A stretch of 55,734 nt of DNA from CAZEHO01 sp964511945 (GCA_964511945.1 CAZEHO010000017.1:1-55734), one strand, 5' to 3'. Counted from the stretch's first letter, positions 39,117 to 48,400 are shown. Program-made: numbers and translations. The notes: a model not told the origin generated them from the letters alone.

Positions 39117-40837
39117 ACTTCCCGCCCGCCCTGATCATGATCGTGGGAGCCGCCCTGCTGCCATTCCTGCCGCGGCGGCTGCGGTCCATCGCGGCTGTGG
39201 CGATCCCGGCCGCCACCCTTGTCTATCTCTGGTCACTCGCCGACGGCGCCTCCGTGACCATCGATGCGCTCGGCCTCACTCTGGAGCCCCTCCACGTTGA
39301 CTCGCTGAGCCGCATCTTCGGAGCCATCTTCGCCATCGTGGCCACCGCCGGCGGCATCTACGCCTGGCACGTAAACGATGCCGGTCAGCAGGTGGCCGCC
39401 CTCGTCTACGGCGGCGGCGCCATCGGTCTGACCTTCTCGGGCGACCTGTTCAGCCTGCTGTTCTTCACCGAGCTGATGGCGCTGTTCAGCACCTATCTGA
39501 TCTGGGCCCGGCGATCCGATGAGTCGCGGCGGGCCGGCTCCCGCTACATCCTCGCCCACCTCGCCGGCGGTGCCTTCCTGATGGGGGGCATCCTCATGCA
39601 TCTCGGCCGCACCGGAGACATCTCGGTGGGCGCCATGGACCCGGGCTTCGCCGCCAGTTGGATCATGCTCATCGGGGTGGCCATCAACGGTGCCATCCCT
39701 CCCCTCCACGCCTGGCTGCCCGATGCCTATCCGGCGGCCACCATCACCGGGGCCGTGTTCCTCAGCGCCTTTACCACCAAGTCCAGCGTCTACGTGCTGG
39801 TGCGCATGTTCGCCGGCTACGAGGTGCTCATCTACGCGGGCGTGATCATGGCCCTCTACGGAGTGGTCTACGCGGTTCTCGCCAACGACATCCGCGGCAT
39901 CCTCGCCTACCACATCATCAGCCAGGTGGGCTACATGGTGGCCGCCGCCGGCATCGGCACCGAGATGGCACTCAACGGGGCGGTGGCCCACGCCTTCAGT
40001 CACATCCTCTACAAGGGGTTGCTGTTCATGGGCGCCGGTGCGGCCATCGCCACCACCGGTCGCAGCAAGCTGACAGAACTCGGCGGGATCTTCCGACGAC
40101 AGCGGGCGATTTTCTGGCTCTACATGATCGGAGCGTTCTCCATCTCCGGATTCCCGTTGTTCAACGGGTTCATCTCGAAGTCGATCATCGTCGAGGCGGC
40201 CGGCGAAGCCCACCACGTGGCGATCATGCTGCTGCTGCTGCTTGCATCGATCGGGACCTTCCTCCACACCGGCCTCAAGCTCCCCTACTGGACCTGGTTT
40301 GGCGAGGACCGCGGCCTCGAGGTACGCCCCGCCCCCCGCAACATGTACGTCGGCATGGGCCTGGTGGCCACCCTCTGCACCTTCTTCGGGGTCGCCCCCG
40401 GCGTCCTCTACCGCTACCTGCCGTTCGAGATGCACTACCACCCCTACAACATGGCGCATCTGGTGGAGACGACTCAGATTCTCACCCTCACGTTCGTGGC
40501 CTTCTGGTTCCTGCGGGTCAAGCTGGCCGGAGAGCCGAAGGTGGCGCTGGACACGGATTGGATCTACCGGCGGCCGGCGCCGGCCCTGCGCCGTGGGTTC
40601 GTCGGACCGGTGGCAGACGGGTTTGCCGCGGTCGAGCGGGCCACCGAGCGGGCCGCCGCCGGCATCGCCCGGGTGCTGCGCAATCCGGCCCCGGCGTTGC
40701 AGCGGTTTGTGGGAGGCGCCGGGCCCGCGGAACCAGGCCAGCCGTTCGATGCCGACGATGCCCGTCCCGTGCTGGCCACCGCCATGGGCCTGGTGCTGGT
40801 CGCATTCGCGGTGCTGGCCATCATCGCCCTGCTCTGA
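39113..40837 (+). CDS. NuoL/M/N-like antiporter subunit, third of three, with C-terminal extension
   Basis: 574 aa. It has Glu in FFTELMALFSTYL, Lys in FTTKSSVYVLVR and Lys in NGFISKSII, but the TM7 position that is Lys in its paralogues is Asn here (VAINGAIPPLHAWLPDAYPAA). I believe this Asn is shared by this subfamily. After the core there is a hydrophilic amphipathic stretch (about residues 465-555) and a final helix, recalling the lateral-helix extension of NuoL. The start overlaps the previous gene by 4 bases. Confidence 0.87.
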   Translation: MNFPPALIMIVGAALLPFLPRRLRSIAAVAIPAATLVYLWSLADGASVTIDALGLTLEPLHVDSLSRIFGAIFAIVATAGGIYAWHVNDAGQQVAALVYGGGAIGLTFSGDLFSLLFFTELMALFSTYLIWARRSDESRRAGSRYILAHLAGGAFLMGGILMHLGRTGDISVGAMDPGFAASWIMLIGVAINGAIPPLHAWLPDAYPAATITGAVFLSAFTTKSSVYVLVRMFAGYEVLIYAGVIMALYGVVYAVLANDIRGILAYHIISQVGYMVAAAGIGTEMALNGAVAHAFSHILYKGLLFMGAGAAIATTGRSKLTELGGIFRRQRAIFWLYMIGAFSISGFPLFNGFISKSIIVEAAGEAHHVAIMLLLLLASIGTFLHTGLKLPYWTWFGEDRGLEVRPAPRNMYVGMGLVATLCTFFGVAPGVLYRYLPFEMHYHPYNMAHLVETTQILTLTFVAFWFLRVKLAGEPKVALDTDWIYRRPAPALRRGFVGPVADGFAAVERATERAAAGIARVLRNPAPALQRFVGGAGPAEPGQPFDADDARPVLATAMGLVLVAFAVLAIIALL

Positions 40838-40890
40838 CGCCGCCCGCTCCTTGGATGGAGTGGCCCACCGCGGGCCGGTAGCCTCCCACT

Positions 40891-42222
40891 GTGCGACGCC
40901 TGATCCCACTTCTGCTCCTGGCCCTGATCGCCGCCGCCTGTTCGTCGGCGGATGACGACACTTCTGCCACCGATCCACCCGCGACCACCGCTGCTCCGGA
41001 GGGCTTCGCCTCCACATTGCCCGACGACTCCGGAACGACGACGACGGAACCCGTCACCGAAACCACTTCGGCGGAGGAATCGACAACGACGTCGGCTGCA
41101 TCGTCGACGACGGAAGTACCCGCGGCTGAGGTCGTCGTAGCCCTCGACGACCAGGACGGCGCTCCCGAAGGCCTCGCCGAGGCTCTGACCACCCTGTACG
41201 CCTGGCTCGCCGATCCCGCCGCCCACCCCGAGCCAGACCTCCCCGCCGGACTGGTCGAGCATCTCAGCGACATCGAGCCTGCCGGCGACCTCTTCGTGAG
41301 AGGCGAGTGGGCGGCCGCAGATCTGCCATCCGGAGAGGGCGTCGCAGTTGCCGATCTCGGCTCCGACATCGTGCTGCTGGTCAACGACGAATCGGGCTGG
41401 CGGGTCGTCGGAACCAAGCTGACCCGGTTCGATTCGGCGGCCTGGTACGGCGATCCTGTGCGGCGGATCATGGTGATCGGGACCGACGCCAGGCCGGGCC
41501 AGGACCAGGAACGCTTCCGGGCCGACAGCATCCACGTGCTCACCTCGGTGATCTCAGAGGGGTCGGGGGCCATCGTCGGCTTCCCCCGCGACTCACACGT
41601 CTCCACACCTTCCGGAGGGACCGACAAGTACACCCACATCAATGTGTTCTTCGGACCCGAGGCGATGGTCGACATCGCCGAGGATCTCTCCGGCCTGAGT
41701 ATCGAGGGGTACCTGATCACCGGATTCCTCGGCTTCCAGCAACTCGTGGATGCGTTCGACGGCATCCCGGTCACGGTTCCGTTTGGAATGGCCGAACCGA
41801 AGTCCGGTGCCTATCTCGTTGCGGGATTTCAGACGCTGTGGGGCCAGAACGCACTGGCTTTCTCGAGAAACCGGACCATCGCCAACGGCGACTTCCGGAG
41901 GTCGTTGCACCAGGGTCTGGTGATCCTCGGGGCGCTCGACAAGACCCAGGACCTCGGTCTGATGCAGGTCCCGGGGCTGCTCGAGATGCTGCTGACGTTC
42001 ACCTGGACCGACCTCAGTGCCGAGCAGTTGCTCACCGTCGCCGCCACCGCATTCGAGATCGACCCGGCCACGGTGCCCAACGTGGTCCTGCCGGGAGCGA
42101 TCCGGACGGTCGGAGGCGCCAGTGTCGTTGTGCTCGACGATGGGGCATACGACCTCCTGGCCGACCTCGACGACGGGCTGGTCACGATCGACCTCCCGCC
42201 GGGAACGTTGAGCAGTCAATAG
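40891..42222 (+). CDS. LytR-CpsA-Psr (LCP) family lipoprotein
   Basis: 443 aa. Lipoprotein signal with lipobox IAAAC (Cys17), a long Thr/Ser/Glu-rich linker (20-80), a short folded region (80-180) and an LCP domain from about 190. LCP residues are visible: GTDARPG, RADSIHVLT, FPRDSHV and FSRNR...GDFRRSLHQG. LCP enzymes attach polymers to cell wall or transfer undecaprenyl-linked glycans. Most LCP proteins have a TM anchor, so lipid anchoring is less usual. GTG start. It stands alone between the antiporter operon and the ATPase. Confidence 0.85.
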   Translation: MRRLIPLLLLALIAAACSSADDDTSATDPPATTAAPEGFASTLPDDSGTTTTEPVTETTSAEESTTTSAASSTTEVPAAEVVVALDDQDGAPEGLAEALTTLYAWLADPAAHPEPDLPAGLVEHLSDIEPAGDLFVRGEWAAADLPSGEGVAVADLGSDIVLLVNDESGWRVVGTKLTRFDSAAWYGDPVRRIMVIGTDARPGQDQERFRADSIHVLTSVISEGSGAIVGFPRDSHVSTPSGGTDKYTHINVFFGPEAMVDIAEDLSGLSIEGYLITGFLGFQQLVDAFDGIPVTVPFGMAEPKSGAYLVAGFQTLWGQNALAFSRNRTIANGDFRRSLHQGLVILGALDKTQDLGLMQVPGLLEMLLTFTWTDLSAEQLLTVAATAFEIDPATVPNVVLPGAIRTVGGASVVVLDDGAYDLLADLDDGLVTIDLPPGTLSSQ

Positions 42223-42336
42223 AGCCGGTCTTACCTCTCCGGAACGGTGCGTTCCAGGGGAGGCGCGAGCCAGCCGAAGGCAGGCGAGCGCAGGGGGCAT
42301 CCGTCTCCGTCTGCAGTGGCCTCCAGACCCCCCTCC

Positions 42337-42357
42337 GACCCGTCCCTGGGACGGGTC
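42337..42357. terminator. Hairpin between convergent genes
   Basis: A 9-bp perfect stem (GACCCGTCC with GGACGGGTC) and a 3-base loop in the 140-base gap between the LCP gene and the ATPase gene, which converge. It probably ends both transcripts. There is no clear T-run on either side. Confidence 0.6.
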
Positions 42358-42362
42358 TCACC

Positions 42363-44996
42363 TCAGGCCGCCTTCCTCCGCGCCAGCACCCAATTCACCA
42401 CGCTCACCACCGTGAACGAAGCCGCGGTGAGCACCGCGATCACCGGCCATGCCGAAGCCGGCAGTGCCGCGGTGTCGAACAGGGTCTGGCCGATCGGGAG
42501 GTAGACCACCGCGATCTGCAGTGCGAGTGACACCAGGGCGCCGATCGCCAGCAGCCGGTTGCGGCCGGGACCGTCCTGGGGACGCCCGCTGTGGCGAGCC
42601 CGCACCGCATAGGCGTGGACCAATTGCACCGCGACCAGCGTTGTGAAGATCATCGTGCGAACCACCGGCCACTCGTAGCTCATGACGTAGTGGCCGAATA
42701 TCAGCGCCGCCAGCGTCGCCGCGGCCAGCACCGTTCCGTGCCGGAGCAGAGCGAGCTGCCGCCGTCCACTCAGGATGTCGCGCTGCCGATCGGGCGGCCG
42801 CTGCATGATGCCCGCGGCGGCAGGATCGACCCCCAGGGCGAGAGCGGGCAACCCATCGGTCACCAGGTTGATCCACAGCAACTGCACCGCAAGCAACGGA
42901 TCACCCAGTGCCCCGAACACCAGGAACCCGAGGAGCATGACTACCACCTCGCTGGCATTGCACGACAGCAGGAAGTAGACGACCGTCTTCAGGTTCGTGA
43001 AGATGCTGCGGCCTTCTTTCACAGCAGCGACGATCGAGGCGAAATTGTCGTCGGCCAGCACCATGCCGGAGGCTTCCTTGGCGACGTCGGTGCCGCTGCC
43101 CATGGCCACACCGATATCGGCGGCCCGAAGCGCCGGGGCATCATTGACACCGTCTCCGGTCATCGCCACGATCTCGCCCCGCTGCTGCCAGGCATCGACG
43201 ATTTTGACCTTGTCGAGGGGGTCGATGCGGGAGTAGACCCGGTACCGATCGACCTCCTCGGCGAGGTCATCGACGGTCATCTCACGGAGACGGGCACCGG
43301 GCATGACATCCTCATCCCCGCTGAGGATTCCCACCTCGGTCGCCACGGCCCGGGCGGTGACCTCGTGGTCCCCGGTGACCATCACGACTTTGATGCCGGC
43401 CGCTCTGGCGGAGGCCACCGCCGAAGCAGCCTCGGGCCGGGTCTCATCGCTCATCCCGACGAGTGCCACAAAGGTGAGGTCGCGTTCGGCATCCTCGATG
43501 TCGGCAGGCAGGCCATCGGCGATCCGATATGCCAGCGAAAGCGTCCGCAGCCCCTGTGCCGCAAGGCCGTCCGCTGCGGCCAGCAGCGCAGCACGGCGTT
43601 CCCCCGTCATCGGGCGGACTCCGCTCGGCAGTTCCTCGGCGGTGCAGCGTCCTGTGATTTCCTCGGGCGCCCCCTTCACCGCCAGCAGGATGCCCTCCTC
43701 CGACTCGTGCATCGTGGTCATGCGCTTCCGGCGCGAGTCAAAGGCAAACTCATCGACCCGGGGCAGCTCGGCCCGGATGGCCTCCGGATCGGCACCGAGT
43801 TCCTCCACGGCCAGCAGGAGGGCGGTCTCGGTGGGATCTCCCAGGTAGCCGTCATCGCCGTGGCGGGCGTCGTTGCACAGTGACGCCACGGCGACGAAGC
43901 GCTGGCCGACCTCCGCATCGGGGTCGACCTCGTCGATGTCCTCGTCACTCACTGCGGTGAGCACCCGCTGCACCCGGATTTCGTTGCGGGTCAGCGTTCC
44001 GGTCTTGTCGGTGCAGATGACACTCGCCGAACCGAGCGCCTCGACGGCGGGGAGTTGGCGCACGATGGCGTTGCGTTCGGCCATTCGCTGCGTGCCGCCG
44101 GAGAGGGTGATCGTCACCACCGCCGGCAGCCCCTCAGGGATCGCCGCAACGGCCAGTGCCACTGCGGTGAGCAGCATGGTCTCGGCCGGGTTCGAGCGGA
44201 GCAGACCGGTGAGGAACACCAGACCGGCGGTCCCCAGTGCCAGCAGCGCCAGCCGCTTTCCAACCCGGTCGAGTTCGATGGTGAGCGGTGTCGGCGGAGC
44301 GTCCTGGGAGAGCACCTCGGCAATGCGCCCGACTTCGGTGTCGTTCCCGGTATCGGTCACCACAGCACGGCCCCGCCCGACGGCGATCGAAGTGGAGGAG
44401 AACAGCATGCTGCTGCGATCCCCCAGCGCTCCCTCGGCTGCAACCGCGTCGACCGCCTTGTGCGCCGGCAGCGATTCGCCGGTGAGCATCGACTCCTCGG
44501 CTTCGAGGTGGCTGGCGGTGATCAATCGTACGTCGGCCGGGACCCGGTCTCCGACTTCGAGGATGACGACGTCTCCGGGCACGATCTCGGCGCTCGGCAC
44601 CCGGCGCTGGACACCGTCGCGAACCACGACGGCCTCGGGCGCCGAAAGTGCCTTCAGCTTGGCGAGTGCATTCTCTGCCCGAGCCTCCTGCACATATCCG
44701 AGCACCGCGTTGAGCACAACGATGGTGAGGATCACTCCGGCGTCGATCCATTCGTCCAGCACGACACCCGAGATCACGGCGGCGGCAATCAGGATCCACA
44801 CCAGGACCGAGCGGAACTGATCAACGATGAGATCGAGGCGGCTCGGCCCCTCATCGTGACCCACCTCGTTGCGCCCGTACTGCTCGAGCCGAGCGGCGGC
44901 ATCGATCTCGGCGAGGCCGCGCCCCGGATCCGTCTCGAGCGCTGTGAGCACCTCCCCGACCGGCCGCGCGTGCCAGCCCACCCCGGTGGAAGTCAT
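42363..44996 (-). CDS. P-type calcium-transporting ATPase (P2A, PacL-like)
   Basis: 877 aa. It has the actuator motif TGES (172-175), phosphorylated D330 in DKTGTLT, and hinge motif TGDGVNDAPAL. Ion-site residues match SERCA site II: E288 in IPEGLP (M4), Asn and Glu in SCNASEVVVML (M5), and Asn, Thr and Asp in NLVTDGLPALAL (M6). That makes Ca2+ the likely cargo, exported from the cell. The ATG at 44994-44996 has a poor ribosome site. It diverges from the helicase gene across a heptamer repeat. Confidence 0.9.
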   Translation of the reverse strand: MTSTGVGWHARPVGEVLTALETDPGRGLAEIDAAARLEQYGRNEVGHDEGPSRLDLIVDQFRSVLVWILIAAAVISGVVLDEWIDAGVILTIVVLNAVLGYVQEARAENALAKLKALSAPEAVVVRDGVQRRVPSAEIVPGDVVILEVGDRVPADVRLITASHLEAEESMLTGESLPAHKAVDAVAAEGALGDRSSMLFSSTSIAVGRGRAVVTDTGNDTEVGRIAEVLSQDAPPTPLTIELDRVGKRLALLALGTAGLVFLTGLLRSNPAETMLLTAVALAVAAIPEGLPAVVTITLSGGTQRMAERNAIVRQLPAVEALGSASVICTDKTGTLTRNEIRVQRVLTAVSDEDIDEVDPDAEVGQRFVAVASLCNDARHGDDGYLGDPTETALLLAVEELGADPEAIRAELPRVDEFAFDSRRKRMTTMHESEEGILLAVKGAPEEITGRCTAEELPSGVRPMTGERRAALLAAADGLAAQGLRTLSLAYRIADGLPADIEDAERDLTFVALVGMSDETRPEAASAVASARAAGIKVVMVTGDHEVTARAVATEVGILSGDEDVMPGARLREMTVDDLAEEVDRYRVYSRIDPLDKVKIVDAWQQRGEIVAMTGDGVNDAPALRAADIGVAMGSGTDVAKEASGMVLADDNFASIVAAVKEGRSIFTNLKTVVYFLLSCNASEVVVMLLGFLVFGALGDPLLAVQLLWINLVTDGLPALALGVDPAAAGIMQRPPDRQRDILSGRRQLALLRHGTVLAAATLAALIFGHYVMSYEWPVVRTMIFTTLVAVQLVHAYAVRARHSGRPQDGPGRNRLLAIGALVSLALQIAVVYLPIGQTLFDTAALPASAWPVIAVLTAASFTVVSVVNWVLARRKAA

Positions 44997-45056
44997 GGGC
45001 GGAAGGGTAATGAAGCTTGGGGTCGGGTCCGACGCCCTTGCTGTCCTGCCCTGCCA

Positions 45057-45126
45057 CGAGCTGCGGGCTACGGGCGACGCGCTTTGCACCCTGCCCGTCG
45101 CCCATCGCTCGTCGCTCGTCGTTCCT
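45057..45126. repeat. Ten-unit heptamer-periodic array in a divergent promoter region
   Basis: Ten consecutive seven-base units stay in register for 70 bases. Nearly all begin with CG or TG, for example CGAGCTG and CGGGCTA at the left end and two copies of CGCTCGT at the right. It fills most of the gap between the ATPase and helicase starts. Units drift in sequence, but the period holds. Confidence 0.6.
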
Positions 45127-45160
45127 TCTCTCGTTACCCCTCCCCTCTACGCTCGCACCC

Positions 45161-47404
45161 ATGGACGATCTCCTCGCCGCCTGGGCTGCCGACTCCGACC
45201 TCGCCGAACGAATCGTGCACGTCGAGTCGGTGCCGGCCCGGAATTCGATATTCGAGGACGTCGACCCGCCGCTTGCTCCGCCGCTGACGGCGACGCTGGG
45301 GAAACGGGGCATCGACCGCCTGTACCGGCACCAGGCGCAGGTGGTGCGGCGGGCCCGGGACGGGACCAGCACGGTCGTGGTCGCCGGTACCGCCTCCGGC
45401 AAATCGCTCTGCTACCAGATCCCGATAGCGGAAGCGGCTCTCGCCGACCGCAACGCCACCGCCCTCCTCTTGTTCCCCACCAAGGCGCTGGCACAGGATC
45501 AGTTCCGCAGCCTCCACGACCTCGAACTGAAGCAGTTGACCCCAGCGATCTACGACGGGGACACCGATCGAGAGACCCGGGTCTGGGTGCGGCGCAACGC
45601 AAATGCGGTGCTCACGAACCCCGACATGCTGCACATCGGCATCCTGCCGAACCACGGCCGCTGGTCACGGTTCTTCTCCGAGTTGCGCTACGTGGTGATC
45701 GACGAGATCCACGTGCTCCGGGGGATCTTCGGCAGCCACGTCGGCAACGTCCTCCGCCGCCTCCGGCGGATCGCCCGCCACTACGGATCGGACCCGGTGT
45801 TCCTCATGTCGTCGGCGACCATCGGTAACCCGGGACACCTTGCCTCACGCATCACCGGGGTCGACGTCGAGACGGTCGAGCAGGACACCTCGCCCGCCGG
45901 TGCCAAGCACTACGTGCTGTGGAATCCGGAACTGGAGGACGACGATCGCCGCCGCAGCGCCATGGCCGAAGCAACCGACGTCTTCGTCGACCTCGTCGGA
46001 CGCGATCATCACACCATCGCATTCGCCCGCAGCCGCAAAGGCACCGAGCTCGTCTTCCGCTGGGCTCGTGACCGGCTGGACCCCGAGAAGTCACAACGCA
46101 TCGCCCCGTACCGGGCCGGATATCTGCCCGAACAGCGCCGGGAAGTCGAGCAGCGGCTGTTCTCCGGCGATCTCCTGGGGGTCATCGCCACCAATGCCCT
46201 CGAACTCGGCATCGACGTCGGCGGACTGGATGCCGCGGTCGTCACAACCTTCCCGGGCACGATCTCGTCGTTCAGGCAGCAGGCCGGCCGTGCCGGGCGT
46301 TCGGCCGAAGAATCGGTGGCGGTGCTGGTGGCCGGTGAGGATGCGCTCGATCAGTACTTCATGACCCACCCGGACCAGCTGTTCGGGCGGCCGGCCGAGG
46401 CGGCGGTGGTGAATCCGTCGAACCCGAGCGTGCTGGGAGCACACCTCGGATGCGCCGCCCACGAGCACCCGCTCGTGCCGAACGACATCGAGTTCTTCGG
46501 TGAGGACATCGACGAGCGGGTCACCGATCTGGTCCAGGACGGGGACCTGCGGGTGCGCGACGGGAAGCTCTACTGGGCCCGCCGGGTACCTCCGGCACCC
46601 GGGATCGATATCCGCACCGCCGGTGGGCCGCCTTTTTCGATCCTCGACGAACACGGCGAGATCATCGGCTCGGTCGACGAGGGAAGGGCATTCAGCCAGG
46701 CCCACCCGGGTGCGGTCTACCTCCACCAGGGTGATGGGTACGTCGTCGAGGAGCTCGACCTGGAGCGCCGCATCGTGATCGCCCGCAAGGGCGAGGTCGG
46801 GTACTACACCCAACCCCAGGAGGAAACCTGGATCAGCGTCGTCGGCACCACCGAGGTCGGGCGGGTGGGGCGCTTTCCTCATCGACACGGGCGGGTCGAG
46901 GTCGAGCATCAGGTCGTCGCATACAAACGCAAGAGCATCAACGACGGCAGCGTGCTCGGGTACGAACCGCTCGACCTGCCGGCGCGGCGATTCACCACCG
47001 AGGCGCTGTGGTTCGAGGTTCCCGACGACCTGATCGACGAGGCCGGGGTCGGCGGCAAAGCGCTTCCCGGGACCCTGCATGCCACCGAGCACACCGCCAT
47101 CGCAATGCTGCCGATCTTCGCCATTTGCGATCGCTGGGACGTCGGCGGACTGTCGACTCCATTCCACCCTGATGCGAGTGGAGCGGTGTGGTTCATCTAC
47201 GACGGGTACCCCGGTGGCGCCGGCATCGCACCGGTGGGGTGGGCCGCCGGCGAGCGTCACCTCAAGGCGACCCTCGAGGCTCTCCGCGCCTGCCCCTGCA
47301 AAAGCGGATGCCCCTCATGCGTGCAATCCCCGAAGTGCGGCAACTTCAACGAACCGCTCGACAAGGTGGGCGCACGGCGATTGCTCGAAGTGGGGTTGGG
47401 TTAG
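45161..47404 (+). CDS. DEAD/DEAH-box helicase of the MrfA/YprA-Hrq1 type with DUF1998 zinc-binding C-terminus
   Basis: 747 aa. Motif I is AGTASGKSL (K81), motif Ia FPTKALAQDQ, motif II DEIH (181-184), motif III MSSAT, and motif VI QQAGRAGRS. The C-terminus has a Cys cluster (C711, C713, C717, C720, C726) in the DUF1998 position. This family acts as 3'-5' DNA helicase in repair of crosslinked or alkylated DNA (MrfA in Bacillus, Hrq1 in yeast). ATG at 45161 starts the protein at the normal N-terminus; earlier starts lie in the repeat. Confidence 0.9.
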   Translation: MDDLLAAWAADSDLAERIVHVESVPARNSIFEDVDPPLAPPLTATLGKRGIDRLYRHQAQVVRRARDGTSTVVVAGTASGKSLCYQIPIAEAALADRNATALLLFPTKALAQDQFRSLHDLELKQLTPAIYDGDTDRETRVWVRRNANAVLTNPDMLHIGILPNHGRWSRFFSELRYVVIDEIHVLRGIFGSHVGNVLRRLRRIARHYGSDPVFLMSSATIGNPGHLASRITGVDVETVEQDTSPAGAKHYVLWNPELEDDDRRRSAMAEATDVFVDLVGRDHHTIAFARSRKGTELVFRWARDRLDPEKSQRIAPYRAGYLPEQRREVEQRLFSGDLLGVIATNALELGIDVGGLDAAVVTTFPGTISSFRQQAGRAGRSAEESVAVLVAGEDALDQYFMTHPDQLFGRPAEAAVVNPSNPSVLGAHLGCAAHEHPLVPNDIEFFGEDIDERVTDLVQDGDLRVRDGKLYWARRVPPAPGIDIRTAGGPPFSILDEHGEIIGSVDEGRAFSQAHPGAVYLHQGDGYVVEELDLERRIVIARKGEVGYYTQPQEETWISVVGTTEVGRVGRFPHRHGRVEVEHQVVAYKRKSINDGSVLGYEPLDLPARRFTTEALWFEVPDDLIDEAGVGGKALPGTLHATEHTAIAMLPIFAICDRWDVGGLSTPFHPDASGAVWFIYDGYPGGAGIAPVGWAAGERHLKATLEALRACPCKSGCPSCVQSPKCGNFNEPLDKVGARRLLEVGLG

Positions 47405-47613
47405 GCGGCCACTACATCCCGCGAGCGCCGCCGGACCACAAGAGACATCACGGTGAGGGCTCCGACGGCCAGCACCGCACAAATCTCGGCTCCGCGTCGG
47501 AGCACGGTCGTTGCCTTGCGGACGAGGTCTTTCGGGCCGAGCCCACGCGCGACTTGCTCCCGATTCGCCGGAAGGCCGAGCAGCACGCGGTCGGCCACGT
47601 ATCGTGGCTCCAT
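47401..47613 (-). CDS. Possible small membrane protein, 70 aa
   Basis: A short frame with a basic N-terminal half (RYVADRVLLGLPANREQ), a single helix (ICAVLAVGALTVMSLVV) and an Arg-rich end, plausible as a single-pass membrane protein. Its ATG (47611-47613, minus strand) shares the tetranucleotide CATG with the wecG ATG on the plus strand. Its stop overlaps the helicase stop. The otherwise empty 207-base gap supports it, but the shared start leaves no promoter space. Confidence 0.35.
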   Translation of the reverse strand: MEPRYVADRVLLGLPANREQVARGLGPKDLVRKATTVLRRGAEICAVLAVGALTVMSLVVRRRSRDVVAA

Positions 47614-48400
47614 GCCGGAGCACCGGGCCCTTCCGCCGAAGGCCGATATCGTCGGCATCGGGATCTCGATGACCTCCTACGACGAGGTCATTGACACGAT
47701 CGCCCACCGGTCCGCAGATCGTCCGCTCGTGGTCGCCGTCTGCAGCATGCACGGGATCATGGAGTCGCGACGCGATCCCGAGGTTCGCCGGGCCCTGCAA
47801 TCCTCCGAGGTCGCCACACCCGACGGGATGCCTCTGGTATGGGGAATCCGCAGGACCGCGAACCGATCCCAGCAGCGGGTGTACGGCCCGGAGCTGATGA
47901 AGCAGGCGCTCATCGCTTCGCCGCCCGGTGCCCGCCGCCACTATCTCTACGGCGGAACTCCCGACAGCCTGCAGGAGCTGCGCACGGTGATCGAGAACAT
48001 GGCAACCGACGCAGTGATCGCCGGATCCGAGGCTCCTCCGTTCCGGCCGCCGACGCCGGAGGAACACGCTGCAACGCTGGCCGCCATCCGTGAAACCGAC
48101 CCCGATGTCGTTTGGATCGGGCTCGGCATGCCAAAGCAGGAACTGTGGATGCAGCGGGTCCGGGATGAACTCCCCGGTGTGGCGCTCATCGGGGTCGGCG
48201 CCGCCTTCGACTTCATCGCCGGCTCAAAGAAGCAGGCCCCGAAATGGGTGCAGCAGGCAGGCCTCGAGTGGCTGTTCCGCCTCATCCAGGAGCCGGGCCG
48301 GCTGTGGCGCCGCTACGTGTGGAACGTTCCGGTGTTCGGGTTCCTGCTCGTCCGGCAGGTGGTGGCACACCGGATCCGCCAAAGGAAGGCCGGGCCGTGA
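47612..48400 (+). CDS. WecG/TagA/CpsF-family glycosyltransferase (GT26)
   Basis: 262 aa. Family blocks: VCSMHGIMESRRDPEV, TPDGMPLVW with the proposed catalytic D71, HYLYGG, and VWIGLGMPKQELWM. These enzymes add UDP-ManNAc, ManNAcA or glucose residues to an undecaprenyl-linked sugar. It opens the exopolysaccharide locus, and its stop overlaps the next gene (GTGA). No membrane helix; association with the membrane would be through its C-terminal amphipathic part (VWNVPVFGFLLVRQVV). Confidence 0.9.
   Translation: MPEHRALPPKADIVGIGISMTSYDEVIDTIAHRSADRPLVVAVCSMHGIMESRRDPEVRRALQSSEVATPDGMPLVWGIRRTANRSQQRVYGPELMKQALIASPPGARRHYLYGGTPDSLQELRTVIENMATDAVIAGSEAPPFRPPTPEEHAATLAAIRETDPDVVWIGLGMPKQELWMQRVRDELPGVALIGVGAAFDFIAGSKKQAPKWVQQAGLEWLFRLIQEPGRLWRRYVWNVPVFGFLLVRQVVAHRIRQRKAGP

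Noticed and set aside
39233..41017. Minus-strand open frame of 594 codons antisense to the third antiporter subunit
   Set aside because: Shadow frame; runs across the stop and start of two clear plus-strand genes.
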